Positions 46,950 through 58,174 of a stretch of DNA of 64,000 nucleotides are shown one piece after another; position 1 is the first letter of the stretch; each line of letters begins with the position of its first letter. A model generated the notes under the pieces. That model made no database searches, had not been told where the DNA came from, and saw nothing but the letters and a program-made list of their open reading frames with translations. The DNA lies in contig NC_051071.1 in NCBI RefSeq assembly GCF_004664715.2, positions 34,250,030 to 34,314,029 of the forward strand. The letters run 5' to 3'. The position numbers and the translations under genes are program-made. Origin of the DNA: Peromyscus leucopus. Its lineage: Eukaryota; Chordata; Mammalia; Rodentia; Cricetidae.

Positions 46950-49393
46950 AATCCTAATTAAAACTGAAAGCTCACTCTAACAGAAGAATCAACAAACCCA
47001 AAGACTGGCCAAATGAGATTACTCAGGCAGCTGGAAGAAAGGAAGAGAGAAAGGAAGGAAGTCAAAGATGAGGGCAGCACAGGCCTCAGACCACGGACCC
47101 GAAACATATCCAAGAAGACAGGGAGCAAGAAAGAGACCATCTGAAAAATGTGACAATGTCCCAACTTGATGAAAAACATTTATTTACACATTCAGAAATT
47201 CAAGCAGAATAAACTCTACCAGATTCATGTTTAGATATATTCACATCAAACTTCCAGAAAACAATGGGAAACAATGAAGCTTGACTGTAGCAAGAAACTT
47301 AAATGAAAGCATACAAGGGAGATTCGGTAAAATTATTAGAAACTTCACATCAGAAACCATGGAGGACAGAAGAAACAAAGAGTACAAAAGTGTGGCAACC
47401 ATACCAGTAACATGTAAAACAAATGCATTTCTGCCCGAAAACTATCAATGGATATTTATTTGTTTCTAAGCTTTCCTTCTTCCTATCTCATTTAGAAAGA
47501 ATGTATAATGCAGGTATTATGAAACTAAATTGGTGGACATCCACTGTATAAAGACAAAATAGGATGACAGTAACAACATAAAAGAAATAAGATAGAGTCA
47601 GGACATATGGCAACAAGCTTTTTATATATTTTTAAAATTGCTGGTATTCATTCAAATAGGACTATTGCATGTTAAGATGCTGACTGTAATCTCCATGACA
47701 ATTACCAAGAAATATTTGAAATACTAGAAACAGTAGCATAATTAAACGGTCCATTTACAAAAGTAACACAAAAGGAAATCATAATGGAGGTACAGGAAAA
47801 CCAAACAAAGTAAGACATGATGAAAACAAGGAACAGGACTGACAGAAATTCAACCTTACCAGCATTTATATTAAATATAAGTAGACAAAACATTCCTAGC
47901 AAAATACAGAGACCTGGAGAATGGCTTTGAAACCCAATTATTCAATTATATGCTGTTAAAAGAGATACATTAAATTCAAAGACCCGAAACAGGTCCAAAG
48001 AAAAAGGATGAAAAAAAGCACACATGAAAAAGATAAGTAAACTTTATAGAAAAGTGCAAAGGATCAGCAAGACGAACACACTAATTAGCTCTATCACACA
48101 TACAGAATGCTGTGACTTAACAGGAGAATACATATTGTTATCACATGCACATGGAAATTCTCCAGGAAGAAAGTTGTTAGGCTTCAAGACAAGTCTCATA
48201 TTGAAGAATTAAAAACATTTGAAGTGTGTCCTCAACTTCAAAAGCGTAAACTTACAAATCAACAACAGAAGAAAATTTGGAAAATTCACAAATGTTAAAA
48301 TAAAGAACATTCTGCTAGCCATAATAAATAAAAGTAAAGGATGGGCAGACAGGCCAGCTGGTTAATATGCTCATGACGCAAGCACGAGGATCCCATTCCC
48401 CTTTCACACCCACATAAACCTGTGCATAGTGACATGGGCATGTATCCACAGAACAGTGGAGGAAGGGACAGTAGAACACTTGGGGCCTCCTGGCCAGACA
48501 GCCTAGCCAAACTGTCAAACTCCAGGATCAGTGACACACTCTGTCTCAAAAAGTAAAGTATACAGTGACTGAGGGAGACACTGGCCTCCACACACATGTA
48601 TCCCCTCCAGCATGTGCACATATATTTGCACACACAAAGTCAGAGTTAGAAGGAGTATTATAAGCAAGTATAATTTGAATGAAACAAAATCAATACACTA
48701 ACAGGTAGGAGATGCAGCTACAACAGTGCTTAGAAGTTTATAGCTCTAAACATATAAAAAGAAAAAAATTCAAATCAAATAACTTCATGTCCCACACTAA
48801 AAGAAAAGGAATTAAAAACTGAATCAAAGCAAGCAAAATGTAAATAAATGGATAGAGGAGAAATCAATGAAATACAGAATGGACAAATAGAGACAAATGA
48901 AGCTAAAAGTTCATTACCTTACAAAATAAAAAAAAAGTAAAACATTAACTAGATTGATAATGAAAAACTAGATAATCCTAAAGTTGCCAAAATTGGGGTG
49001 AAAAGTAACACCACTGACTTTAAGAAAAAATACAGAAATACAAGGAAGTAAGAATGATACCTCAATAAATTAGATAACCTAGGCAAAATAATTTAATTCC
49101 TAGAAGAACACAAGCTAGCTAACTGACTCAAGAAGTAATACAGAGTCTGAGTAGACTTAAAGCAAGCAGAGATAAAATCAATAAACAAAAACACTCATCA
49201 CAAGAAAAAAATCCAGGAGCAGATGGCTTTGATGGCTATTTTGCCAGCAGACATTTAAACAAGAATTAGTTCCAACTTTTCTAATACTCTTTAAGTAAAA
49301 AGCAGCTATACTTCTCACTCATTCTGTAAGGCTATTAACCTGATGTCAAGACAGGACAAAACAGGCATATTGAACACCATCAAAAGAAAATTA
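46950..49393 (+). mobile_element. Ancient L1 remnant (5' part through ORF2 reverse-transcriptase region)
   Basis: Runs through CATCAGAAACCATGGAGGAC, CAAATTCAAAGACC-like stretches, AGATTGATAATGAAAAACTA and AATCCAGGAGCAGATGGCTT, the last matching the L1 ORF2 region before the reverse-transcriptase core. Stops and gaps throughout. A B4 has inserted at 48340-48632. Confidence 0.65.
48340..48632 (+). mobile_element. B4 SINE
   Basis: GCCAGACAGCCTAGCCAAAC, CTCTGTCTCAAAAAGTAAAG and CTGGCCTCCACACACATGTA are in B4 order. Confidence 0.8.
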
Positions 49394-49550
49394 GTCGGAC
49401 TGTGGTGGCACATGCCTTTAATCCCAGCACTTGGGAGGCAGAGGCAGGCAGATCTCAGCAAGTTTGAGGCCAGCCTGGTCTACAAAGCAAGTTCCAGGAC
49501 AGCCAGGACTGTTACACAGAGAAACTCTTGTCTTGGGGAAAAAAAAGAAG
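49394..49550 (+). mobile_element. B1 SINE inserted in ancient L1 ORF2
   Basis: TGTGGTGGCACATGCCTTTA to ACACAGAGAAACTCTTGTCT with an A-rich tail. ORF2-like sequence resumes at about 49620. Confidence 0.9.
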
Positions 49551-49600
49551 GAAAAAAAAGAAGAAAATTATGCATTATTCAGATTCACATACATGCACAC

Positions 49601-49617
49601 ACACGCGCGCGCGCGCA
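49601..49617 (+). repeat. Short CA/CG alternating repeat
   Basis: (CA)n(CG)n run of about 17 bp after the B1 tail, a sequence type that can adopt Z-DNA. Confidence 0.85.
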
Positions 49618-49915
49618 CAAATATCAACAAAATGATATCAAATAGAGTCCAGCAATACATAAAAAGAACTGAACAACAAAATAGAGGGGCTTATCCCATG
49701 AACTGTAGTTTGGGTCAACATATGTTGACTGTAAAACTATTATTTTACTATAGAACTACTTATTAATAGAATACAGCACAGAAAAGCAACATCTCCATAA
49801 ATGCAGAAAAAGCACTTAACAATGCAGCAAGCCTTAGTAACAACACTAACAAACTAAGAATAGAAGACAACTTCTTCAATCCACATGACATAAGTAATAA
49901 TAACTACAAACATCA
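49618..49915 (+). mobile_element. Continuation of ancient L1 ORF2
   Basis: AATAGAGTCCAGCAATACAT and AAATGCAGAAAAAGCACTTA are L1 ORF2 landmarks located after the B1 insertion. Confidence 0.6.
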
Positions 49916-49924
49916 TTTCCCTTC

Positions 49925-50045
49925 TTTGTGAGACAGTGTCTTACTATGTAGTTCTGCTGGAATGAATTTACAATCTTTAAGTTTTCTTTTTTCTAGATTC
50001 CTGGGTACTGAAATAAAGGAATGAATCATAGGGCACAACTTCTTA
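49925..50045 (-). mobile_element. Partial B1-like remnant
   Basis: TTTGTGAGACAGTGTCTTAC and GGGTACTGAAATAAAGGAAT, highly diverged. Confidence 0.4.
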
Positions 50046-50232
50046 ATCTTGCTCTGTTGGAATTAACTAAAATATTAAACTCTTTATGATAATCTTATAC
50101 ATTTCATCATTTTTTGGGTGCTATTTTTAGCCTCTATTATTCTGATTCACAGAATAGTCATTTTGTGTTAGAATATTTGGTGATAATATGCTATTATATA
50201 TAAATGGACAGTCTCTTAGTGCTTACTTACTT

Positions 50233-50455
50233 ATATTTTAAAGATTTATCTATAATTGTATGTGTGCATGCCTGTATGTCTGTGTAGGATAGTGCATTGG
50301 AATGCAGATACCCATGGAAGCCAGAAGAGGATGTCATATTCCCTGTGGCTGGAGGAGTCACAGGTGGTTGTGAGCCCTCTGTAAGAATGCTGGAACCAAA
50401 CTCAGATCCTCTGCAGGAACAGCAAGCATGAGACACTGAGCCTTCTCTCTAAGCT
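50233..50455 (-). mobile_element. B2 SINE
   Basis: AAAGATTTATCTATAATTGT tail side to GACACTGAGCCTTCTCTCTA at the element's start, antisense. Confidence 0.9.
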
Positions 50456-51076
50456 CATAGCAATCTTTATTTTTGTCTAGTTTTTATTTTTATACTGTGC
50501 TGAAACATCTGTGAAGAACATTTAAGTAATGCATTTTAAGATACTTGATAATCCATTTTAAGAGATTAGATAATTTATATTTTCATTTACATTTTCCTTT
50601 CAAAATATTCTCTTTCCTTACTATTTTCCTTCTATTGGTTTAGAAGTAATATCTTTTATTACTTAGTGATGTTTTCAAGAGCCTTTCTTATCAATGTTTA
50701 CGCTTACCATATTTGTCCTGTTAAGTGTGAGGAACACTTAATTCTAGTCATATAACTGACTTACATGGTGCTGTTTGGCATCAGTCTCTGCTCTCCCTTT
50801 TTCCCACTTGGCTGTCATTAAACACATAATAGCTATTTTGTTCTACTTTTTGTTTCTTAGCACTTTTAACATTTTAAACTCTTAGCTGAATTATTCGTGG
50901 CTTCTTCAGATTTCAGACTTTCAGTAACTCTTGCTATATGCAACATACTGTTTAAAAGTTTAAGTTTTAAATTTCCACTGTAGTGATTTGTATTTTTAGA
51001 TATTCTGCTTGTTTACTTTATATATGCTGTGTTGTTAAAAATTTTTACAACATTTTTTAAGATTTATTTATACTTT

Positions 51077-51139
51077 TGAGACAGGGTCACTTGTATCTCG
51101 GGCTGGCCTGAAACTCTCTGTGTGCCACCACGCCTAGCT
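51077..51139 (-). mobile_element. Truncated B1 remnant
   Basis: GAGACAGGGTCACTTGTATC to CACCACGCCTAGC with an internal deletion. Confidence 0.6.
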
Positions 51140-51440
51140 TAATACATTTATTTTATGTGAATGAGTGTTTGGCCTTGCATGAATGTATATGCATCACATG
51201 CATGCTTGGTGTCCAGGGAGGTCAGGAGAGGGCATCAGATACTACACTTGATCTTAGCCAAAAGGCCGAGAAGCAATAGGAGAGGGCATCAGATCCCTGA
51301 ACTGGAGCTATTGGATGCTTGTGAGCTCACAAGAGGGTACTGGATACCCTGGAATTGGAGTTTGAATACTTGTGAACCACCAGCACATTGGTCCTCTGAA
51401 AGAGCTCTTAACTGCTGTGCTGTCTCTACAGTCCTATGCT
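51140..51440 (-). mobile_element. B2 SINE interrupted by the U2 fragment
   Basis: An antisense B2 (GTCAGGAGAGGGCATCAGAT and GAGCTCTTAACTGCTGTGCT segments). It also seems to contain a diverged duplication of its middle part: GAGGGCATCAGATCCCTGAA around 51282 is echoed by GAGGGTACTGGATACCCTGG around 51333. Confidence 0.8.
51241..51277 (-). pseudogene. Truncated U2 snRNA retro-fragment (first 37 nt)
   Basis: Read on the minus strand, the 37 bases match U2 snRNA positions 1-37, starting ATTGCTTCTCGGCC and ending AAGTGTAGT, with one difference (C3 to T, a CpG-type change). It is flanked by a 17-bp direct repeat AGGAGAGGGCATCAGAT at 51224-51240 and 51278-51294 and has no A-tail. This is the structure of a 3'-truncated tailless retropseudogene made by the L1 machinery. 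It interrupts a B2 SINE. It lacks the Sm site and the rest of U2, so it is not a functional RNA gene. Confidence 0.93.
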
Positions 51441-51496
51441 GTACTAGCTGATAACTCATATTCTTCATTCTTTACTGTTTTAAAGAAAACCTCATT

Positions 51497-51714
51497 TTTT
51501 AAAAAAATGATTTATTTTATAAACTAAGTGTTTGACCCACATGAATATATGTGTACCATCTGCATGCTCAATGCTCATGGAGACCAGGGAGGATATCAGA
51601 TACTCTAGAACTGGACTTAAGATGGTTTTGAGTCACTATGTAGGGGCTGGAAATCTAACCCAGTTCCTCTGCAAAAACAAGTGCTTTCAGATGCTGAGCC
51701 ATTTTTCCAGCTCC
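51497..51714 (-). mobile_element. B2 SINE
   Basis: Antisense B2: AGGGAGGATATCAGATACTC and GATGCTGAGCCATTTTTCCA. Confidence 0.88.
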
Positions 51715-51974
51715 AAACTTTCTTGTCTTTAATGATCTGGTTTTGCTTTTCATTATTTTCTTCCAGTATTTTTGCAAAGAGCCTTTATTTCTTTTATATG
51801 TTACAATCTACTTATTTTGGGGAAAGTAAATGTTCTAGAGAACTTTGTATCTGGAAATGTTCTAAGATTAATTTTGGATGTGTTGTTTCTTTTGTTTTAC
51901 CAGGTTCCTGGAGCTTGACCCATAATTTTAAAATAAATTTCAGATTTCTGAATCAGTGTGAATTTGGAATCCTA

Positions 51975-52228
51975 ACTGTTAAGGCACTTCCTGAACAAAC
52001 CTAATGACCTGAGTTCAAATGCCCAAAACATACATAAACACTGGATACAACCTGTCCCTGTGGGGAGATGGGACAGAGAGACAGGAGAATCTCCCGACAC
52101 TTGTGGGCAAGCTAGGCTGGTTCTGCAGTAGCCAAGAAAACCTGCTTCAAACATGGTAAAAAGATGAGGACAGTCAAGGGTCTGTCTGACTTCACATGGC
52201 ATGCACCTACCCATGCCCTCTCTGACAA
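51975..52228 (+). mobile_element. B4 SINE
   Basis: AATGACCTGAGTTCAAATGC, AAGCTAGGCTGGTTCTGCAG and an ending CATGGCATGCACCTACCCAT. Confidence 0.65.
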
Positions 52229-52699
52229 GTAACCAGGGAAAATTTCCCCCTCTGCATACAGAGTTCTTTCTTGTCTATCTTACAGTTTTATTCTGCTTTT
52301 GTCCCAGCATTTTGTTTTAGTGAGACTCTTACACTTCTTTATTTCTAGAGACAAAAGGCTTCCTTGATTATAAATTCCCCTGTTAAAGGATAGTTTAAAT
52401 TAATCAAATTTCCAAAGCATTTCTTATAACTGATGATTCATTTAAAACCAAATTATCCATATTCATTATATTGAAAATGCACAATTCACTCGGATGTGAT
52501 AAACCCAGAGTAAACCCTCTGTGGCCTGTCATTGGCCCTGAAAGACCAACTCTTCATTCCCTTTCCTGATGCCTCTATGCTCTAGTGTCACAGAAAGTCT
52601 AGAAAGCCTATGCAAACAATGAAAGCAAAAACTGGGTTAAGGGAAAAACTATGATTTTAGAGTTTTTCTTGCTTTAAAAACACCAAGAAATGGCATTGC

Positions 52700-53340
52700 T
52701 TAACAATGGAAAAAAGAATACAATTTGTACTTTACACTGTTTAAAAAAAAAAGTTCATCTGGTTCTTTGAAAAGATAATCAGATTGATAGCCCCTAATTA
52801 TAATATCAAGAATAAGAAAAAAAATATACAAGCTTATCAGAATCAGAAATAAAAGAAATCATTACTGTAGGTGCAAATGAATTAATTAATTAAAAAGAGA
52901 AATAAAGATATGAATACGTTCATGCTTAAAAATTTACTAATAGTTGGGAATGGATTGATTTCTTGGAAAGCAATCTGCGAAAACTTACAAAAAGAAAATC
53001 AGGCCAGATGGTGATAACAGTAGCTCACACCTCTAATCCTGGCACTCAGGAGGCAGAGGCAGGTGAATTTCTATGAATTTGAGACCAGCCTGGTCAATAG
53101 AGCTAGTTCATGACAGCTAGGGCTACACAGAGAAACCCTGTCTAAAAAAACAAATAATCAGAAATGTTTTGTAGCTTTTGTTACAGGAAATTTCATTAAA
53201 TATTTGTTTAAAGAAACTTCATTAATAATACAAATCAAACACCAATTCAGATAATTTCACCGGTGAATTTTACCAACATTTAAGGAAGAAATTCACCAAG
53301 TGCCTAAAATGTCTTCTAAAAAGTAGAAGCAGATTTATTA
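52700..53340 (+). mobile_element. Ancient L1 ORF2 fragment, split by a B1
   Basis: TCTGGTTCTTTGAAAAGATA and, after the B1, CGGTGAATTTTACCAACATT are L1 ORF2 landmarks. The B1 occupies 53003-53153. Confidence 0.65.
53003..53153 (+). mobile_element. B1 SINE inside L1 ORF2 remnant
   Basis: GGCCAGATGGTGATAACAGT to GAGAAACCCTGTCTAAAAAA. Confidence 0.88.
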
Positions 53341-53387
53341 TCAAAAAGTTTTCTCTCTCCTCCCTTCCTATCTCCCCCCCACCCCCC

Positions 53388-53545
53388 CGTTGGCTTTTTG
53401 AGACAGGGTTTCTCTGTGTTGCCCTGGCTGCCCTAGAACTTGCTCTATACATTAGGCTGGCTTGGAACTCACAGAGATCTGCCTTCCTCTTCCTCTGCCT
53501 CCTAAGTGCTAGGATTAAAGGTATGCACCACCATCACCATCATTT
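53388..53545 (-). mobile_element. B1 SINE
   Basis: TTTGAGACAGGGTTTCTCTG to AGTGCTAGGATTAAAGGTAT. The preceding C-run (53374-53387) replaces a normal tail. Confidence 0.88.
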
Positions 53546-53599
53546 ACTAAGTAAATCTTTTTTTGTTTTTCTTTTTTGTTGTTGTTTTGTCTTTTTATT

Positions 53600-54120
53600 T
53601 TTCAATTCAGAGTTCTCTATGCAAAGTCTTTTCAACACAGAGCACAAGAACAACTTAATATCCACCTATAAAGAAAAGAACTAAATCTCCACCTTTCACA
53701 AAACATTAAGTCAAAGTACAGATATGCCTAAATGCAAAATGCAAACCCATTACAGAGCTCTAGACCATAACATAGGAGAAAACCAAAGTGGTATACTTCA
53801 TTCATTTCTGGTGGCAAAGGAAAATGGTAGTTATTTAGTCCAGGAACATAGGTAGGTTTATGGCTTTTTACACAGGAATTTGGCATTTTCTTACTAAATT
53901 TAAAAGACTTATCATATGATCTAGTCACTGCACTGAGATTTCTACATAAATGATGATATAAAAACTTATGTTCAGCCGGGCGTTGGTGGCGCATGCCTTT
54001 AATCCCAGCACTCGGGAGGCAGAGCCAGGCGGATCTCTGTAAGTTCGAGGCCAGCCTGGGCTACTAAGTGAGCTCCAGGAAAGGCGCAAAGCTACACAGA
54101 GAAACTCTGTCTCGAAAAAC

Positions 54121-54159
<39 letters not shown>

Positions 54160-54440
54160 TATGTTCAAACACAAACATTGATATTTACAGCAACTTTAAT
54201 TACTACTAGAAACTGGAAGCAACCAAGTTGTTCTTCAGTAAGTACATGAATAAACAAAACTACAGTCCACTTTTATCATGGAATCTTACTCAGTTAACAA
54301 GCAATAAAAAAATTTTAGAGGAATCTTAAATGTGTATTACATGAAAAAAATATGTCCAAAGAAGATATATACTGGACAGTTCCAATTAATGATATGGAGA
54401 AAATAAATTGATCCTGACAGTGAAAAGTACCAACATTTGG
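53600..54440 (+). mobile_element. Ancient L1 ORF2 3' part, split by a B1
   Basis: AAAACTTATGTTCA is followed after the B1 by ATTTACAGCAACTTTAATTA and AGAAACTGGAAGCAACCAAG, typical of the end of L1 ORF2. Confidence 0.5.
53975..54153 (+). mobile_element. B1 SINE, young, long A-tail
   Basis: Duplication AAAACTTATGTTCA at 53961-53974 and 54154-54167. The A-tail exceeds 30 bases, a sign of recent insertion. Confidence 0.96.
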
Positions 54441-54624
54441 AGATGCTATGGGATGGGGTGTAAGTAGATGGAGTACAGAAAATCCTCAGGGCATGACATT
54501 ACTGTTGCCTGACACTTCAAAAGAGCACACAAGTCAGGATGCTTTGGGCAAACCCTACAAATATGTTTAACATGTCTGCACAACACATGTAAAATGATCC
54601 TAATATAAATTATGGACTTTAGAT

Positions 54625-54990
54625 ATGTGCTGTTTAGTTTTATCTTAACTTGACCCAATCTAGAGTCATCTGGGAAGAGGGAACCTCAAATGAGAAAACG
54701 CACACTCCAGACTGGCCTGTGGTATATTTTCTTGATTGGTAATTGATGTGGGAGGGCCCATCCCACTGTGGACAGTGCCACCCCTGTACTGGTGGTCCTG
54801 ATTGCTGTAAGAAAGCAAGATGAGCATGCCAGGAAGTAGCATTCCTCCATGGCTTCTAATTCAGTTTCTGCCTTCAGGTTTCTGGCCTGCTTGAGTTACT
54901 GCCTTGGTTTTTCTCAGTAATGGACTGCTACTACTTGTAAGTCCAAGATGAAATAAACCCTTTCATCCTCAAGTTGCCTTTGGTCATGCT
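54625..54990 (+). mobile_element. ERVL-MaLR LTR (MTE-like)
   Basis: TTAACTTGACCCAATCTAGA, TGAAATAAACCCTTTCATCC and AAGTTGCCTTTGGTCATGCT are the start and end of the same LTR type as at 37425-37795. Confidence 0.6.
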
Positions 54991-55135
54991 GTTCATTAAT
55001 ACTGATTTATCAACTGTATCAAATACAATATAAATGAAAGATGTTTATAATGAAGTTGAAAAAAAGTGGAGAAAATATATGAGAACACTGAATTTTCTGC
55101 TTCATTTATAATCTTAAATTCACGCTTTAAAAAAC

Positions 55136-55262
55136 AGATTAAATTAGGTGTGGTGGTATATGCCTGTAATCCTAATTAATACTCAGGAGGTTGAGGCAAG
55201 AGAATTTAAAGTTCATGGCTAGCATGGCTAAATAGTCAGATCCCATCTTAAAAAAATTAAAA
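55136..55262 (+). mobile_element. Old B1-type SINE (PB1D-like)
   Basis: GGTGTGGTGGTATATGCCTG to GTCAGATCCCATCTTAAAAA, diverged. Confidence 0.65.
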
Positions 55263-55374
55263 GAGGTCTGCTAATGAAAAAAAAATTTACAATTATGAAG
55301 TGAAAATCTGTACTGTTTTTACGTTCTTCCTTAAAAAAAAAAATTCAGTAGATGGCACCAGAGATCCTTTAGAA

Positions 55375-58174
55375 TAGTGTTTCTCAACCTTCCTAATGTT
55401 GCAACCCTTTAATACAGTTTTCCTCAGGTTGTGATGACCCTCAAACCAAAAAATCATTTTTGTTGCATTTCGTAACTGTAATTTTGTTAGTTATAAATCG
55501 TAATGTAAATATTTGATATGCAGGATATATTTTCACTGTTGAACATAACTAAAGCATAATGATTGATCACAAAACAGTATGTAAATATACATTGCGAAAT
55601 ATTTATTTCTAATTACAAATAAATGAAATTTTGTCTTGAAGCATGGCATAGCATGGCTAACAATCTTAACATGACAACAGTGAACAACATTGCTACGTTT
55701 TGCGACAGTATACGTAAAAGGCCAACATCACTGCAAAGGTTGAGATTGCTTCTTTCTCACCAGATCAGAAATTCTCGGGGCAGTCTTTGCAAGAGCACAG
55801 GATCCTTTTGCAAGGATCCTCTTCCACAAGTCTACCTCCGTATTTAGACTTGATCACTAACAAGCTGGAAAACCCTGTTTCACAAAGGTATGTTGTTGGA
55901 AATGGAAGAAGGCGCAACACAGTCTCGGACAGGACAGGATATGACTGTAAACACTTGATCCAGAATCGTGTAACTGACATTGTAGAGAAATCTGTTCTTG
56001 CTGCATTGCTGTTAGTAAGTTCAGTGAACTCCTCTTGTGCTGTCTCAGGAACATTTTCAACTTTGACTGTGAATGGGCTTCTGGCAAGTGCAAATGGGTG
56101 TCAGGTAGTTTTGGAAAACACGATGAAATTTCATCTGCAAGGATGTGCAAGTGTTTTTTTTCACACAAATTATCATCATAATCCTTTTGTCTGGTTCAAT
56201 GTTATGTTCCTCAAAGAAAGCAGATAAGGTAGGCAGCATGTAAATTTTATTATCACCCAACTTTGTTTTTTTTTTTGCCATAGCTGAAGTTTCATTTGGA
56301 ATGATCAGATCTTTTCAGACAAATCGAGGCATGTTGCATTTGATCCTCACAGTGATAAATTTAACTCATTCAAGATGGCAAAGATGTCCACCAAGTAAGC
56401 TATTTTCTGCAATTCACTTTTATTGCTGAAAAGTGCTTCAAACTGTGGTCTTGATTTCTGAATAAAAAACGTTTTGAGTTCATCACGAAGCTCAAAAACA
56501 TGTTTTAAAACTTTTCTTCTGGACAACCATCTCACTTCGGTCTGAAATAGCAGAGCTTTGTTTGGTGCCTCTAACTCACTGCACAGTTGTGCCAACAATT
56601 GACCATTTAAAGTGCTTGCCTTGACAAAACTGACAGAACTTATGACTCCTTTCATGACTTCTTGTAACTCCTGTGGCAGTGTCTTCATTGTTAATATTTG
56701 CTGATGAGTATCAGTGAGTCCTGCCCGATGGCTTTGGGTGACTCATTCAGTACCAAACGCTGAAGTCCAGACTGACATCCTAGCATAGCTGGAGCACTAT
56801 CTGTGCAAACACCACCAACTTTTTCTCAAGACATCTTCTGCTCTTTCAGAAATGTACCAACTGTGTCAAATACTTCACATGCAGTAGCTATTGTTTCAAG
56901 AGGTTTGCAAAAAAGAAACTCATCTTTAAAGTCGCCATCATTAATATTCCTCACATAAACCAGTAACTGTGAACAGTTTGCAACATCTGTAGATTCATCA
57001 TGCTGGATACTGGATATTGGAAGTGGAGAAGATTTAATTTCCTGGATTAGCTGATCTAGAATATCAGTAGACATATCATCTGTTCTTCTGCAGACAGTGT
57101 CATTAGGTAAGGAAACGTCACTCAATTGCATAACAAATTCATCTCCAATCATAACTTGAACAATGTCTTTGGCCGTTGGTGACAGTAAATCCTCAGCGGT
57201 GGTATGAGGTGTCATGGCTCTGGTGATTCTGAGTACCACCAAATCTGAAGCTTCAATGGCCGTTATGTTTTGTTTGTGGTACTTGCCACCAGTGTCAAGT
57301 CTGGCTTTCTCGAATCCATCAGCTTTGCTTCTAAAATAGTTGGTATCCTTGCCAGTGAAACTCAAATGCATGTTATCAAAATGGCGTTTTAGTTTGTTCG
57401 GCTTCATAGATTCGTCTGATAGAACTTCACAACCAATGATACATTGTGGTTTCTCAATTCCTGCTGTAATTACTGAGGTAAAACCATACTGTAAAAAATC
57501 CTCACTATATTTTCTTTTCTTAACGTTCTTCTCTACACGATCCATTGTCATGGGATGGTTTTCTAATGAAAATAATATATAACAATAGCTTTAATAATAT
57601 AAAAGATGATTCATGGCATAGTTCAGTCAATACAGTTCATTAAAGTTTCCTATGATTTACCATTCCGGTTTTTATTTTTGTTTTTTTACATACCTGTTAC
57701 TATCACAAGGGGGCAGTATTCACATCAACCATAGCCAAAAAAAACCCCAACTGATCAACATCCAGATTAAGTTTCCATGGTACAGATTTTTTTTATAGTA
57801 CATTATTTTACACTTACCCAGTAACTATAATTCATGAAGTGTTATTTTACCTCCAATACTGCTGCTTTTAACACAGTAGCTGCTCTCTACATGTGTGACT
57901 AGTCCGAGTAAGTACATTGTGGTGCCAACCCTGTCACATACACCTGTATTTGTTCGGGGTGTATGTTATGGGGTTGGTGTGATGATGTCACAATGCCAGG
58001 TACTCATATGTGGGTGTATCTGCCTTTGGGTGGGCTTGCCTAGAGACAACAGAGGAGCAGTGTCTCAGTTCCTAAGACCATCTGAAATATGTGTTTTCCT
58101 GATGGACTTAGGCAACACTTTCAGGGTAGTTCGACCCCCCAAAGTGGTCATGACCCACAGGTTAAGAACGGCTG
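55375..58174 (-). mobile_element. Complete 2.8-kb hAT-Charlie DNA transposon with URR1-like ends
   Basis: The element is bounded by an exact 8-bp duplication, CTTTAGAA, at 55367-55374 and 58175-58182, the size expected for hAT insertion. The left end begins TAGTGTTTCTCAACC and the complement of the right end begins CAGCCGTTCTTAACC. These are imperfect terminal inverted repeats of the hAT-Charlie CAGTGGTTCTCAACC type. The outer 200 bp on the left (GCAACCCTTTAATACAGTTT, then a TTGTGATGACCC segment) and the right end (AAGTGGTCATGACCCACAGG) resemble the short rodent URR1 non-autonomous repeats. Between the ends lies a minus-strand transposase gene with several breaks. It therefore looks like an autonomous, now dead, relative of URR1. 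Family assignment is from recall of the URR1 consensus. Confidence 0.85.
55765..57551 (-). pseudogene. hAT (BED-zinc-finger, ZBED5/SCAND3-like) transposase, broken
   Basis: The minus-strand frame starts with MTMDRVEKNVKKRKYSEDFL at 57551. A BED-like zinc finger follows: EKPQCIIGCEVLSDESMKP and KLKRHFDNMH, where the usual second Cys position is Gly. The RNase H-like core starts around the family motif QHDESTDVANCSQLLVYV near 57000. An in-frame TGA at about 56833 interrupts the frame just before GGVCTDSAPAMLG. A frameshift near 56725 moves the reading to the next segment (about 56700 to 56347), which carries WLSRRKVLKHVFELRDELK. TGA codons near 56345 and 56310 and a slip in an A-run near 56265-56280 follow. 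The segment MLPTLSAFFEEHNIEP then appears, and the hATC dimerisation region is at 55980-55765, with PFPTTYLCETGFSSLL in another frame. Breaks are consistent with neutral decay after insertion. It is not expected to make a working transposase. Confidence 0.85.

Noticed and set aside
51241..51277. Functional U2 snRNA gene
   Set aside because: Only the first 37 nt are present, with a target duplication on both sides and no snRNA promoter elements.
55787..56227. 146-codon + strand frame
   Set aside because: It is the complement of the hAT transposase C-terminal region, so it is a shadow.
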